A stretch of 64,000 bases of DNA from Sipunculus nudus (lineage: Eukaryota; Annelida; Sipuncula; Golfingiida; Sipunculidae): the NCBI GenBank assembly GCA_026874595.1, contig CM049307.1, positions 40,246,362-40,310,361 of the forward strand, in the 5' to 3' direction. Made by a program: the position numbers and the translations under genes. The stretch's first letter is position 1. Each line of letters begins with the position of its first letter. Below are positions 42,383-53,726 of this stretch, in pieces. A model generated the notes under the pieces. It saw nothing but the letters and a program-made list of their open reading frames with translations. It did not search any database and was not told the origin of the DNA.

Positions 42383-42757
42383 TATGTAGAATTTATGTGA
42401 ATACTGGCTTAATCTGTGTACATATAAATGACGTTCAGGTAATTCCTGCTGAGATAGAATCTTATAAAGCCTCTGTGTTAGATTTATGAGCTTTTACCTA
42501 CAAGCTGTTTTTAAACACTGTTCATGTGGCCATATTGACAAGCAGAAAAAAATATGTAACTATTACATATGGGCAGAAGTTAAAAGAGTCACTAGTTGCA
42601 TAATGCCATTCACAAAATTCTGGTTCATCTGGCTTCTGCCAGATGTCCTTGTTTAATGTGTTTGGATTATTTTTGGAAAGCAGGTTCCCCACTTGTTGTA
42701 AACTAATGGATATAAACAAAAAAAAGCCTGTGTACTGTGGGATCATCATTTTTATGA
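42383..42757. repeat. Intronic duplication, copy 2
   Basis: Diverged copy of 37636-38022, same orientation, interrupted at its left end by the Harbinger-like MITE. No exon recognised. Confidence 0.7.
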
Positions 42758-43560
42758 TCCAGGTATTTCAATAGGAAGAAAAATTGGTGAGTCCCAGATG
42801 CTCAGCCAAACCTTTTAAGGTTCATGAGAAGTTTAAGAGCTTCCCAACAGGAGGGGAACCATATCAAATATTGAAGGGTTATATAGAATTTGATTATTTG
42901 TTTTTAGTAGTTTACATCATTTTATGGGAAAATTAAGTTATTCAATGAATAAGTTTATTAGATGAAATGTTGGCATCAGTTTTCATATGTCAGCACAGTG
43001 TTTACTCAGTTCATTAGTATGGCCAGCAACTGCTGCAGGAGTCCCGTTTTGGTTCTCTTTGTCCCAGGCCAAAAATATGTGTATCTGATTGGATGCTTGG
43101 ACCTCTAAAATGGAAAGTCTTAAAGAGATTTTTAGCGAAAGAGATGCTTACCCTGTGCTCATGAAAGTCTTGATATATAATCCCAGCTGGGAACTGTTTC
43201 ACAGTTCACCAATTATTGTTGCATCAAAGGTCAGTTCTGCTTGCCAGAAAAAACATTGGTAGTGGAGGAGGTATTTGAATATTATTAATCACGTGTGTTT
43301 TATGGATACATGGGTTCAGCTGTATATAATATTTATGCAGTTTTCATGAAGCATTCTGTGGACACACAGGGTTTTAATTCCTGAGACGAAAAGATGAATT
43401 CTGTACCATTTACACTTTGGGTCACACATTGGGACAAAACATTTTCAAATCTTTTAAGCTACAATCTTCATGTGACATTTGTATTAATAAGAAAATTTAT
43501 GTATGAACTGCGGTTTGTATTTGTCAGAAGTTTGTCTATTAAGATATAAAAACCTTTTTA

Positions 43561-44888
43561 TCCCTCAGCCCTTAGGCTGATGGGCTATTGTCGTCACCCA
43601 AGCTGTCCGTCCGTCCATCCGGCATCCGTTAACTTTTACCTTGTGAGCGGGATATCTTGAAAAGGATTCACCGTCAGAATTTTATTTCCTCGGTAAAGAT
43701 GTATATCGACAAAATCTCGGTCAAGTTCGAAGATGGGTGACCTTGACCTATTTTTCTACATTTTAGAGCTGATTATAGAAAAACACTTAGATGCTTATTA
43801 CTCAGGAACCATTTGGTGGATTTTCACAAAACTTACTATGATCATAGGGACTGATGGTCTGTACCTGCTTTACAAGTTTGGTGGCGCCACCTACAATTTC
43901 TGATTTTTAATGAATTTTTATCGGATTTTTCAACTTTGGGCTTGTGAGCAGGATATCTCGAAAAGGATTCACCGTAAGAATTTTATTTTTTCGGAGAAGA
44001 TGTATATTGACAAAATCTCAGTCAAGTTCGAAGATGGGTGACCTTGGCCTATTTTTCTACGTTTTAGAGCTGATTATAGAAAAACACTTAGATGCTTATT
44101 ACTCAGAAACCATTTGGTGGATTTTCACAAAACTTACTATTATCATAGGGACTGATGGTCTGTACCTGCTATACAAGTTTGGTGGCGCCACCTACAATTT
44201 CTGATTTTTAATGAATTTTTATCGGATTTTTCAACTTTGGGCTTGTGAGCGGGATATCTCGAAAAGGATCACCGTAAGAATTTTATTTTTTCGGAGAAGA
44301 TGTATATTGACAAAATCTTGGTCAAGTTCGAAGATGGGTGACCTTGACCTATTTTTCTACGTTTTAGAGCTGATTATAGAAAAAACATTTAGAAGCTTAT
44401 TTCTCAGAAACCATTGGATGGTTTTTCACAATACTTACTATGATCATAGGGACTAATGGTCTGTAACTGCTGCACAAGTTTGGGGGTGCCACCTGCAATT
44501 TCTGATTTTTTATTGGATTTTTCTTGGATTTTTCAACTTTGGCCTTGTGAGCAGGATATCTCTAAAAGGATTCACAACAGGAATTTTATTTCTTTGGTGA
44601 AGATGTATATCGACAAAAATCTTGTTCATGTTCGAACATGGGTGACCTTGACCTACTTTTCAAGGTCACAGAGCTTATAATAGAATAAAACTTAGAAGCT
44701 TATTTTTCAGGAGGCATTTGGTGGATTGTTATGAATCATGGTACATACCTCTCCATTTTAAATTTATAACTGAGATATGTACAGATATCAACCATGTGAG
44801 AACAGATATTTAGTACTTGTTACTGTTACCACCTCTAAACACTGTTCTTTTGGCTGAGGGCTTTTGTCAGCTTTTGCTGATATTCTAG
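43561..44888 (+). mobile_element. Helitron-like non-autonomous element, family D
   Basis: Starts TCCCTCAGCC after A with a 5' stem-loop (CAGCCCTTAGGCTG), then GTCCGTCCGTCC. Four tandem units of about 300 bp follow (starts near 43650, 43945, 44245 and 44545), two with exact GGTGGCGCCACC (43880, 44181). 3' end: GGCTGAGGG (inverse of 5' CCCTCAGCC), hairpin TCAGC-TTTT-GCTGA (44867-44880), TATT, then CTAG at 44885-44888 followed by T. The A|TC...CTAG|T ends match canonical Helitrons. No Rep/helicase. Confidence 0.8.
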
Positions 44889-47800
44889 TGAATATTTAAT
44901 ATTTTAAACTATTTACTTACTCTTTCATCCGCCCCTTCCCCCTCCCCCCCCCCCTCCTTCCCTATTCAGTCAAGCCTTGTATGACCTTGATGGCATTTGA
45001 GTGGGAAGTACATGAAAATATACCTTGATGGCATTCCATTATCAAATCTTTAACATTCAGAGACCCCTGAGTCATCATAAAACTGTGGTTAGAATTCCTC
45101 ATTTCAGTTGGCCCCACCCCAGCAAATTATTCTGTCTGTGTATGGATTGTTGTGAGCCATATTACTGTCAGCTGGTTTCAGACGTTGATATAACCCAGCT
45201 GTTTAAATGGGTCACATTAGGCTATGGACTGACTGCATATAGACATCATGTCAATCTCTGGGTGCTTTCAGTTTGTGCTGACTCTTCACTATCTACCTTT
45301 GAGGAAATGATAAGATCTAAAAGATATTTTTTTAAAATTGCCATTTGTAGAGGTTGAGGATAACCAAATTACTCAGTTGTCAGCAAGAACAGATGGTATC
45401 AATTGATTGTATCAATTAAGAGTTTTGTATCAAATGCAAGTAATTCAGTACAAAGGTTTAACGTAAAATTTGCTTATTATGATGTTGCATTTGTATCATA
45501 TATGTATCAGATATGTATATGTATATTATATACCTTACATATCTACATCTAGCATATTGATGACTTCTGAGTTTTTATTTAAAATTTGTACAACTTTACA
45601 AATGAAAACATAATAACATAGTAATAATTAGTAAAATTAAATTCCTAAAGATTGTTTTGACATTGAACTCGGTCAATAAATATAAAGATTTATCTAAAAA
45701 TATTATTTAGACAGATAGCAGAGTGGTTCCTTGTAAAAGTTTAGAACAGATGTTTAGATGGTGTGCTGTGTTGGTTTGTATTGGCTTGGTGTCTGACAGG
45801 ATTGTGTTTGTCATTATAGTTGTACAAACACGGATGCACATCTGTGTCAGACACGTCACGGACCGTATGGTCTCTGGTTGATGCCCCTGCAGTTATGACT
45901 GTCTATGACGCAAGACATGTTTGTGCAGAAATTCTGTAAGGTCGTTACTTTAACATTAAAAGCAATCCAGCTGTAATAGTTTATGGTGAGATATGCAGAG
46001 GTAATGTTCACTTCACCAAAAAATGTGTTCTTGGTATTCAGCTACGATCCAAGTAACAAAACATTAAAACATGGCCCTGGTACAAGTGCAGGGACAAATA
46101 AAGTGAAATATTAAATAAGGAAATACATGGCGATTGTGCCAGTGCACTGAGATTTGATAATGTATATTGATTAGCCCTCTGCTTATCTATAATCCTGGTA
46201 AAATAAATATCTGGTGAAATAGATCTTCAGGTAACAAATAAAGTGAATTATTAAATAAGGGTATGCATGACACGTGCCAATGCTCTGAGATTTGATTAAT
46301 ATGTATGTTGATTGATTAGAGTCTATTCCAGCACCTCCTGTCCACATAATTTTTGCAATAAAATGTTTATAAATTAAATTTGAAAGGAGAATATTGTAAT
46401 GTAGTTTTCAAGATTAATGGGCTTCAGTTTCAAGAGGTTAAATAAACACAACCTTACCCATTACTTAAGAAACAGATGCCACTGTGCTTAAGTCTCCTGT
46501 ATGACTTCAGTCACCTTATAACAACCCCCCCCCCCCCCAACCCTGAAGACAAGAAAAATTCTGTTAAGTTCATCACATTAACCATTTGTGATTTTCTTGG
46601 TGATAAAACATTTAAAAGAATCTTTCATGTATCAAGGGGTTAATATCCATAAAATAATAAAATTTATTTCCTAGTTTTCTTGAAGAATAATGGGAGTAGA
46701 GATACCTATACAATTGGAATTGAAAATTTATTTGTTTATAATTATTAATTAATATATGGTTATTAGTTAATATTATTCTGGATGGTACTCTAATCCTGTA
46801 AACATGAAATTGCATTGCCTGCTTGAATTAAGTACATGAGTGAGACCATGGGGTGGGTGTGGTGTGTAATATGATGATAGTATTAGCTGATGTGAGGCAT
46901 CTTTAACAGTTATCCAGCTTTGTATATTACCACACCCATTGTAAACACTATGAAAGGACTACAAATAATATTGCAGCTGTATCCATGTGGATATGGTGGA
47001 CTGCTAACAGACATCCAGGGACCAACACAGGGGCTGTCTCAAGCAGCGTTTTGTCTCATCAGATGATCTTCACTTTTATTTTCTATAGTAACTGTCACAT
47101 TGGCTGGGTTATTAGTCCCCACCAGTGTACCATAGGCAAGAGATCTAGCAATCTGCTCTGTCCGTTGTCGGCCTTACTTTACCTGTGAGTCCTGTGCATA
47201 TACATATCAGAAACCATCACATCCATTTGTAATTAACATCACATTATGACAATTAACATTGTGGGTCTTTTCATCTGACCAGACTTAAGTAATGCTAAAT
47301 ATTAATTAATCCCCCGCCAAAAGAAGTGAGGACAAGTAAAGTGGCGTCTTTCCGTTGGTCCCTCCAGCCCCATTCTTTTACCCCATCTCTAAGAACCTTG
47401 CTGCTTTCTTCACCAAATTTTACAGACTTACTCATCACATGACTGACATGTGATTATAACCTGCAGGTGGTGCCACCTGTGTTTTTGGACTTTCTGTGCT
47501 CCAAAATGGTCTTTTTCACTTATGTCACACTATCCTAGTTAAATATATCAGGGAACTATTTGTGTCTCTAGGCCCTTGATCTCTTTAGATTATTTTTATA
47601 TTGGACTTTTTTAACTTTTCATATTAGGCACAATATCTTAAAAATGTTTCTTTGGAACTTCATCTAATCATCATCTGATCTGTTAGATGTTGGGTTGCTA
47701 GGTTTATTTTCATTTTAATTTAAGAAATTATAAGTTTATAGCTTTACTTAAAACATGCGTATGTTTAACCAGTATTTTAATATAAAGCTATTTAAATCTG

Positions 47801-47962
47801 ACACTCAAGCTTGTTGTAGGATTTAGATATGAGTATAATCTGTGAGCAGTTTGCCCACAAACAGTTTTATTGTTGAAATCCTCTATGACCATCTTAACAG
47901 GACACCAGGTATATACTTGTGTATGTGGTCCAGTGTTTACATATACTTACAATTCACAATAA
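44889..47962. other. Intron, no gene recognised
   Basis: Mixed intronic sequence with C runs near 44940-44956 and 46525-46540. A 110-codon plus frame (45025-45357) is not recognised and looks non-coding. A variant palindrome GGTGGTGCCACC at about 47467 marks another old repeat fragment (about 47310-47480). Confidence 0.4.
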
Positions 47963-48539
47963 TTGTATCCCCAGACAAAGTCAGGGGATACTATGTTTTC
48001 ATACCGGTCCCGCCGCTGCGCCGCCGCCGCCGCATATAAATCTTGTTGGCGCGATAACCCAAAAAATATTTCACGGAACTTTACCAATCTTGGTATATGT
48101 ATAGATATGGGTGAGAGGACGACGCCTATTTAAAATGAGGTCATGACATTTACTAAGAGAGTGTCCTTGACCTTGAATAGGTCCAATTTTGGGGAAAATC
48201 ACACAAATTCTTTAATATCTCAAGAAATCTTGCATGGATTTATCCCAAAATCAAGTTGATGGAAGATCATGGATAGGGTTGTCATGTTCCAGAAACTGGT
48301 GGCGCCACCTATTATTCTTTACTTGTTTTCGTGCCGTTTAATACCCACAAAATTGCTACCTTACAGCACTGTGAGCATTGTAAGTCAAAAACTAATGGAC
48401 AGATTTCTTTTATATATAATGCATATACATAGGTATGGGTTATGGGATGATGTTTATTTAAATTGTAGTCATGACAGTTCCTATGATAGTGGCCTTGACC
48501 TTGAATATTGCCATATATGGTGAAAATCACACACCTCTT

Positions 48540-51500
48540 ATGATATCTCCAGTGTTGATAGCCATATGGATTTCAAACATGACTTATGTATGGCCCACCA
48601 CTAAAGTAAGAACCCTATAGGTTCTAGGGTCAAAGGTCAAGGTCACTGGACTGGCATTTTAAAAGATACTGTGGATGCATTTTAAGCCAAACTTTCATCC
48701 TTGGTCTTCCATCTTTAATATATAGCTCACTTGCCAATAGTGGATGATCCATATAAATTTTGGGGTCACAAGGTCAAAGGTCAAGGCCACAGGAGCTATC
48801 TGTCCAAAAATTAGTTTCTGGATGATAATTCCTGCTTTTATTGATGTATTGATTTCAAACTTGACTTATATATGTCCCATTGAAAAAGCAAGACTCCAAT
48901 TGATTTTGGGGTCATGAGGTCAAAGGTCAAGGTCACAGAACTGGCATTTTAAAAGATACTGTGGATGCATTTTAAGCCAAACATTTCATCTCAGACCTTT
49001 CATCTTGCACATGTAAGTCATCTGCCAATAGAGGAAGACCCCTATCAGTTTTGAGGTCACAAGGTCAAAGGTGAAGGTCACAGGAGCCATCTGTCCAAAA
49101 ATTAGTTTCTGGATGATAATTCCTGCTTTTATTGATGTATGGATTTCAAACTTGACTTGTATATGTCCCATTGGAAAAGCAAGACCCAAATTGATTTTGG
49201 GGTCATGAGGTCAAAGGTCAAGGTCACAGGACACATCTTTAAAAAGATGTGGATGCATTTTCAGCCAAACATTTCATCTCAGATCTTTCATCTTGCACAT
49301 ATAGTTCTTCTGCCAAGAGAGGAAGAACACTATCAATTTTGAGGTCACAAGGTCAAAGGTGAAGGTCACAGGAGCCATCTGTCCAAAAATTAGTTTCTGG
49401 GTGATAATTCCTGCTTTATTGTATCCCCAGACAAAGTCGGGGGATACTATGTTTTCATACCGGTCCCGCCGCCGCCGCCGCCGCATATAAATCTTGTTGG
49501 TGCATAACCCAAAAAATATTTCACGGAACTATACCAAACTTGGTATATGTATAGATATGGGTGAGAGGACGACGCCTATTTAAAATGAGGTCATGACCTT
49601 TACTAGGAGAGTGTCCTTGACCTTGAATAGGTCCAATTTTGGGGAAAATCACACAAATTCTTTAATATTTTAAGAAATCTTGCATGGATTTATCCCAAAA
49701 TCAAGTTGATGGAAGATCATGGATAGGGTTGTCATGTTCCAGAAACTGGTGGCGCCACCTATTATTCTTTACTTGTTTTTGTGCCGTTTAATACCCCCAA
49801 AATTGCCACCTTACAGTACTGTGAGCATTATAAGTCAAAAACTAATGGACAGATTTCTTTTATATTATGCATATACATAGGTATGGGTTATGGGATGATG
49901 TTAATTTAAATTGGGGTCATGACCTTTCCTATGATAGTGGCCTTGACCTTGAATATTGCCATATATGGTGAAAATTGCACACCTCTTATGATATCTCCAG
50001 TGTTGATAGCCATATGGATTTAAAACATGACTTATGTATGGCCTACCACTAAAGTAAGAACCCTTTAGGTTCTAGGGTCATGAGGTCAAAGGTCAAGGTC
50101 ACTGGACTGGCATTTTAAAAGATACTGTGGATGCATTTTAAGCCAAACTTTCATCTTAGGTCTTCCATCTTGAATATATAGCTCACTTGCCAGTAGTGGA
50201 TGATCCATATAAATTTTGGGGTCACAAGGTCAAAGGTCAAGGCCACAGGAGCTATCTGTCCAAAAATTAGTTTCTGGATGATAATTCCTGCTTTTATTGT
50301 TGTATTGATTTCAAACTTGACTTATATATGTCCCATTGAAAAAGCAAGACTCCAATTGATTTTGGGGTCATGAGGTCAAAGGTCAAGGTCACAGGACACA
50401 TCTTTAAAAAGATTGTGGATGCATTTTCAGCCAAACATTTCATCTCAGACCTTTCATCTTGCACATGTAAGTCATCTGCCAATTGAGGAAGACCCCTATC
50501 AGTTTTGAGGTCACAAGGTCAAAGGTGAAGGTCACAGGAGCCATCTGTCCAAAAATTAGTTTCTGGATGATAATTCCTGCTTTTATTGATGTATGGATTT
50601 CAAACTTGACTTGTATATGTCCCATTGGAAAAGCAAGACCCAAATTGATTTTGAGGTTATGAGGTCAAAGGTCAAGGTCACAGGACACACCTTTAAAAAG
50701 ATGTGGATGCATTTTCATCCAAACATTTCATCTCAGATCTTTCATCTTGCACATATAGTTCACCTGCCAAGAGAGGAAGAACCCTATCAATTTTGAGGTC
50801 ACAAGGTCAAAGGTGAAGGTCACAGGAGCCATCTGTCCAAAAATCAGTTTCTGGATGATAATTCCTGCTTTATTGATGTATGGATTTCAAACTTGACTTG
50901 TATATGTCCCATTGGAAAAGCAAGACCCAAATTGATTTTGGGGTCATGAGGTCAAAGGTCTAGGTCACAGGAAACCTTTTTAAAAAGATTGTGGATGCAT
51001 TTTCAGCCAAACAATTCATCTCAGATCTTTCATCTTGCACATATAGTTCACCTGCCAAGAGTAGAAGACCCCTATCAATTGTGAGGTCACAAGGTCAAAG
51101 ATAAAGGTCACAGGAGCCATCATTCCAAAATTTAGTTTCTGGATGATAATTCCTGCTTTTACTGATGTATAGATTTCAAACTTGACTTGTATATGTCCCA
51201 TTGGAAAAGCAAGACCCAAATTGATTTTGAGGTTATGAGGTCAAAGGTCAAGGTCACAGGACACACCTTTAAAAAGATGTGGATGCATTTTCATCCAAAC
51301 ATTTCATCTCAGATCTTTCATCTTGCACATATAGTTCACCTGCCAAGAGAGGAAGAACCCTATCAGTTGTGAGGTCACAAGGTCAAAGGTGAAGGTCACA
51401 GGAGCCATCTGTCCAAAAATTAGTTTCTGGATGATAATTCCTTCTTTTATTGATGTATGGATTTCAAACTTGACTTTAATTTGACCCATCGGAAAAGCAA

Positions 51501-52200
51501 GACCTGAATTGATTTTGGGGTCATGAGGTCAAAGGTCAAGGTCACAGGAAACCTCTTTAAAAAGATTGTGGATGCATTTTCAGCCAAACAATTCATCTCG
51601 GATCTTTCCTCTTGCATATATAGTTCACCTGCCAAGAGTGGAAGACCCCTATCAATTGTGGGGTCACAAGGTCAAAGGTGAAGGTCACAAGAGCCATCTG
51701 TCCAAAAATTAGTTTGTGGATGATAATTCCTGCTTTTATTGATGTATGGATTTCAAACTTGACTTGTATATGTCCCATTGAAAAAGCAAGACCCAAATTG
51801 ATTTTGGGGTGATGAGGTCAAAGGTCAAGGTCACAGGACACATCTTTAAAAAGATGTGGATGCATTTTCATCCAAACATTTCATCTCAGATCTTTCATCT
51901 TGCACATATAGTTCTCCTGCCAAGAGAGGAAGAACACTATCAATTTTGAGGTCACAAGGTCAAAGGTGAAGGTCACAGGAGCCATCTGTCCAAAAATTAG
52001 TTTCTGGGTGATAATTCCTGCTTTATTGATGTATAGATTTCAAACTTAACTTGCATATGTCCCATTGGAAAAGCAAGACCAGATTTGATTTTGGGGTCAT
52101 GAGGTCACAGGTCAAGGTCACAGGACACATCTTTAAAAAGATCAAGGTCACAGGGCCAACATCTTTAACAAGATTGTGCACTGTTAGATGGAAGAAACAA
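48540..52200 (+). repeat. Satellite of ~144-bp units with AGGTCAAAGGTCA motifs
   Basis: Two alternating subunit types make a dimer of about 288 bp. One type has AGGTCAAAGGTCAAGGTCAC, the other AGGTCAAAGGTGAAGGTCAC. Exact AGGTCAAAGGTCA occurs about eleven times across this block and its outer tail (e.g. 48774, 48918, 50229, 51238, 52397). Interrupted at 49419-49990 by the head of the inner element. Short frames such as MGLAFPMGHIQVKFEIHTS recur only because the unit recurs. Confidence 0.9.
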
Positions 52201-52315
52201 TGAATATGCCAAGTGTCAGTATATGCTGCTAAAAATGGGGGTCTATTTATAAAGGGGGTGGGGGCCTACTATGTCTGGGGATACTCTGGCACCTGCGGTG
52301 CCAAGAAATGTCTAG
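49419..52315 (+). mobile_element. Helentron-like element, family B, inner nested copy
   Basis: Near-identical start (TTGTATCCCCAGACAAAGTC) and end (hairpin 52288-52302, CTAG 52312-52315) to the outer copy. The flanks CTGCTTTA and TTGATGTAT join to the uninterrupted satellite sequence CTGCTTTATTGATGTAT seen at about 50867 and 52020, so insertion was between A and TT without a longer duplication. GGTGGCGCCACC at 49748. About fifteen satellite units fill 50000-52200. Confidence 0.82.
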
Positions 52316-52605
52316 TTGATGTATAGATTTCAAACTTAACTTGCATATGTCCCATTGGAAAAGCAAGACCAGAATTGATTTTGGGGTCATGAGGTCAAAG
52401 GTCAAGGTCACAGGACACATCTTTAAAAAGATCAAGGTCACAGGACCAACATCTTCAACAAGATTGTGGATTGTTAGATGGAAGAAACAATAAATATGCC
52501 AAGTGTCAGTATATGCTGCTAAAAATGGGGGTCTATTTATAAAGGGGGTGGGGGCCTACTATGTCTGGGGATACTCTGGCACCTGCGGTGCCAAGAAATG
52601 TCTAG

Positions 52606-53726
52606 TTTTATCATGGGGCAAGTCTATCATCTGAATATTTGGATTCTGAAAAATGTTTACAGTTGTATATGTCCCTATTACAAAATTCAAGTCCAAATAT
52701 GTCTTCCTGTAAGTTTTTCTAATTAGAAAGAGATTGGAGGTGAACAGCAGAGTGACAGAGACCTGTCGTAGAAGTTCCTTCAGTGGTTTGGAGTATAGTC
52801 ACCCTCAGAAGCAGTAGCTGAGGTCGGGCCAGGGTATAGGTTTATTTAGCTTTAGGTCAATCAGTGTCTGTGACTTACTGTGTTTATCCCTTATCAGGTT
52901 AGCGCTTGAGGTCAGGTCACTACAGACCTGAAACTAGCTCAGGTCCCTGCTGTATACATATGCACTCCACAGAGTTTATGGCCTCTCTCCTCCACAGCAG
53001 CAAGCCTATTCCCATGACCAAGTATAACCCCACTCCTGCTACCACAGCTCTATGGTTCTTGTTTATGGTAACCTCTTTAGTGTGTGTTGCCGCTTTGTAT
53101 ATTTTAGTTTCACAACATTGGTACTTTGTTATTAATTTGTTGCCTTTACCAGTAGGGTACATGCATTCATCCCTGTTCATGTGTGAATGTGTGTGTGTTT
53201 GTTCACAACATAACTGCTGCTTTCATGAACACAATCTCAAGCAATTCTGGAATGGGCCAATGAAGAATTGAATACATTTTGGTGTAGATCTGGCACATGA
53301 TTAGAATTCAGGAACGTCACCTGGGAATATTCACAAATGTACATTCCCTTAAGTTAAGCCAGGCTTAAGCACATTTTGGGAACATCCCACAATAGGGCCC
53401 CCCCCCCTCCCACATGGCAGCGGTTTGTTTTCCTCAGAATGCAGATTTCTTATTTATTAAACTTTTGAATTGTTGCCTGGTCTGATGATGACGGGTAACT
53501 GAGTGGTACTTTATGTACTGACTTTTTATTTGCTGTTAAGTAACAAATCGCAACACTCAAAGTATGACGCAAATTATGGACTACTTGTGTAAATTGAGTT
53601 ATCCCTGACACAGTATTTTTACCTGTTATTTATACAAAAACACTCAATATCTATATATACGCCTGTCTATGACAGGACATATAATGGTATACCCACTGTC
53701 CGTCTGTCTAGCTGTCAGTCCATTAA
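52606..53726. other. Intron, no gene recognised
   Basis: Non-repetitive sequence with a 121-codon plus frame (52906-53271) that has a hydrophobic stretch (ALWFLFMVTSLVCVAALYILV) but no recognisable family or splice-site support. Confidence 0.35.

Larger units (their letters stand above)
47963..52605 (+). mobile_element. Helentron-like element, family B, outer copy (interrupted)
   Basis: Starts TTGTATCCCC after A. GTATCCCCAGACA (47965-47977) is inverted at the 3' end as TGTCTGGGGATAC (52562-52574). Then a GCC run, a head block with GGTGGCGCCACC at 48298, and tandem ~145-bp units from about 48540. 3' hairpin GGCACC-TGC-GGTGCC (52578-52592), nine bases, CTAG at 52602-52605, then TT. A second copy (49419-52315) sits inside it, so the outer element proper is 47963-49418 plus 52316-52605. 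No coding frame. Confidence 0.8.

Noticed and set aside
43944-44680. Repeated 74-86-residue frames (GFTVRILFFRRRCILTKS-like)
   Set aside because: Shadow frames of the family D 300-bp units.
45025-45357. 110-codon plus frame
   Set aside because: No recognisable domain, no supporting splice sites in a consistent phase; likely chance in a less AT-rich stretch.
48986-51796. Recurring ~67-residue frames (MGLAFPMGHIQVKFEIHTS-like and MDFKLDLYMSHWKSKTQ-like) on both strands
   Set aside because: They recur only because the ~288-bp satellite dimer recurs; both strands are open to the same extent, and no codon-biased divergence was seen.
52906-53271. 121-codon plus frame with a hydrophobic stretch
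   Set aside because: No family resemblance, low-complexity Cys/Val run from a TGTGTG tract, and an antisense frame open over the same bases.
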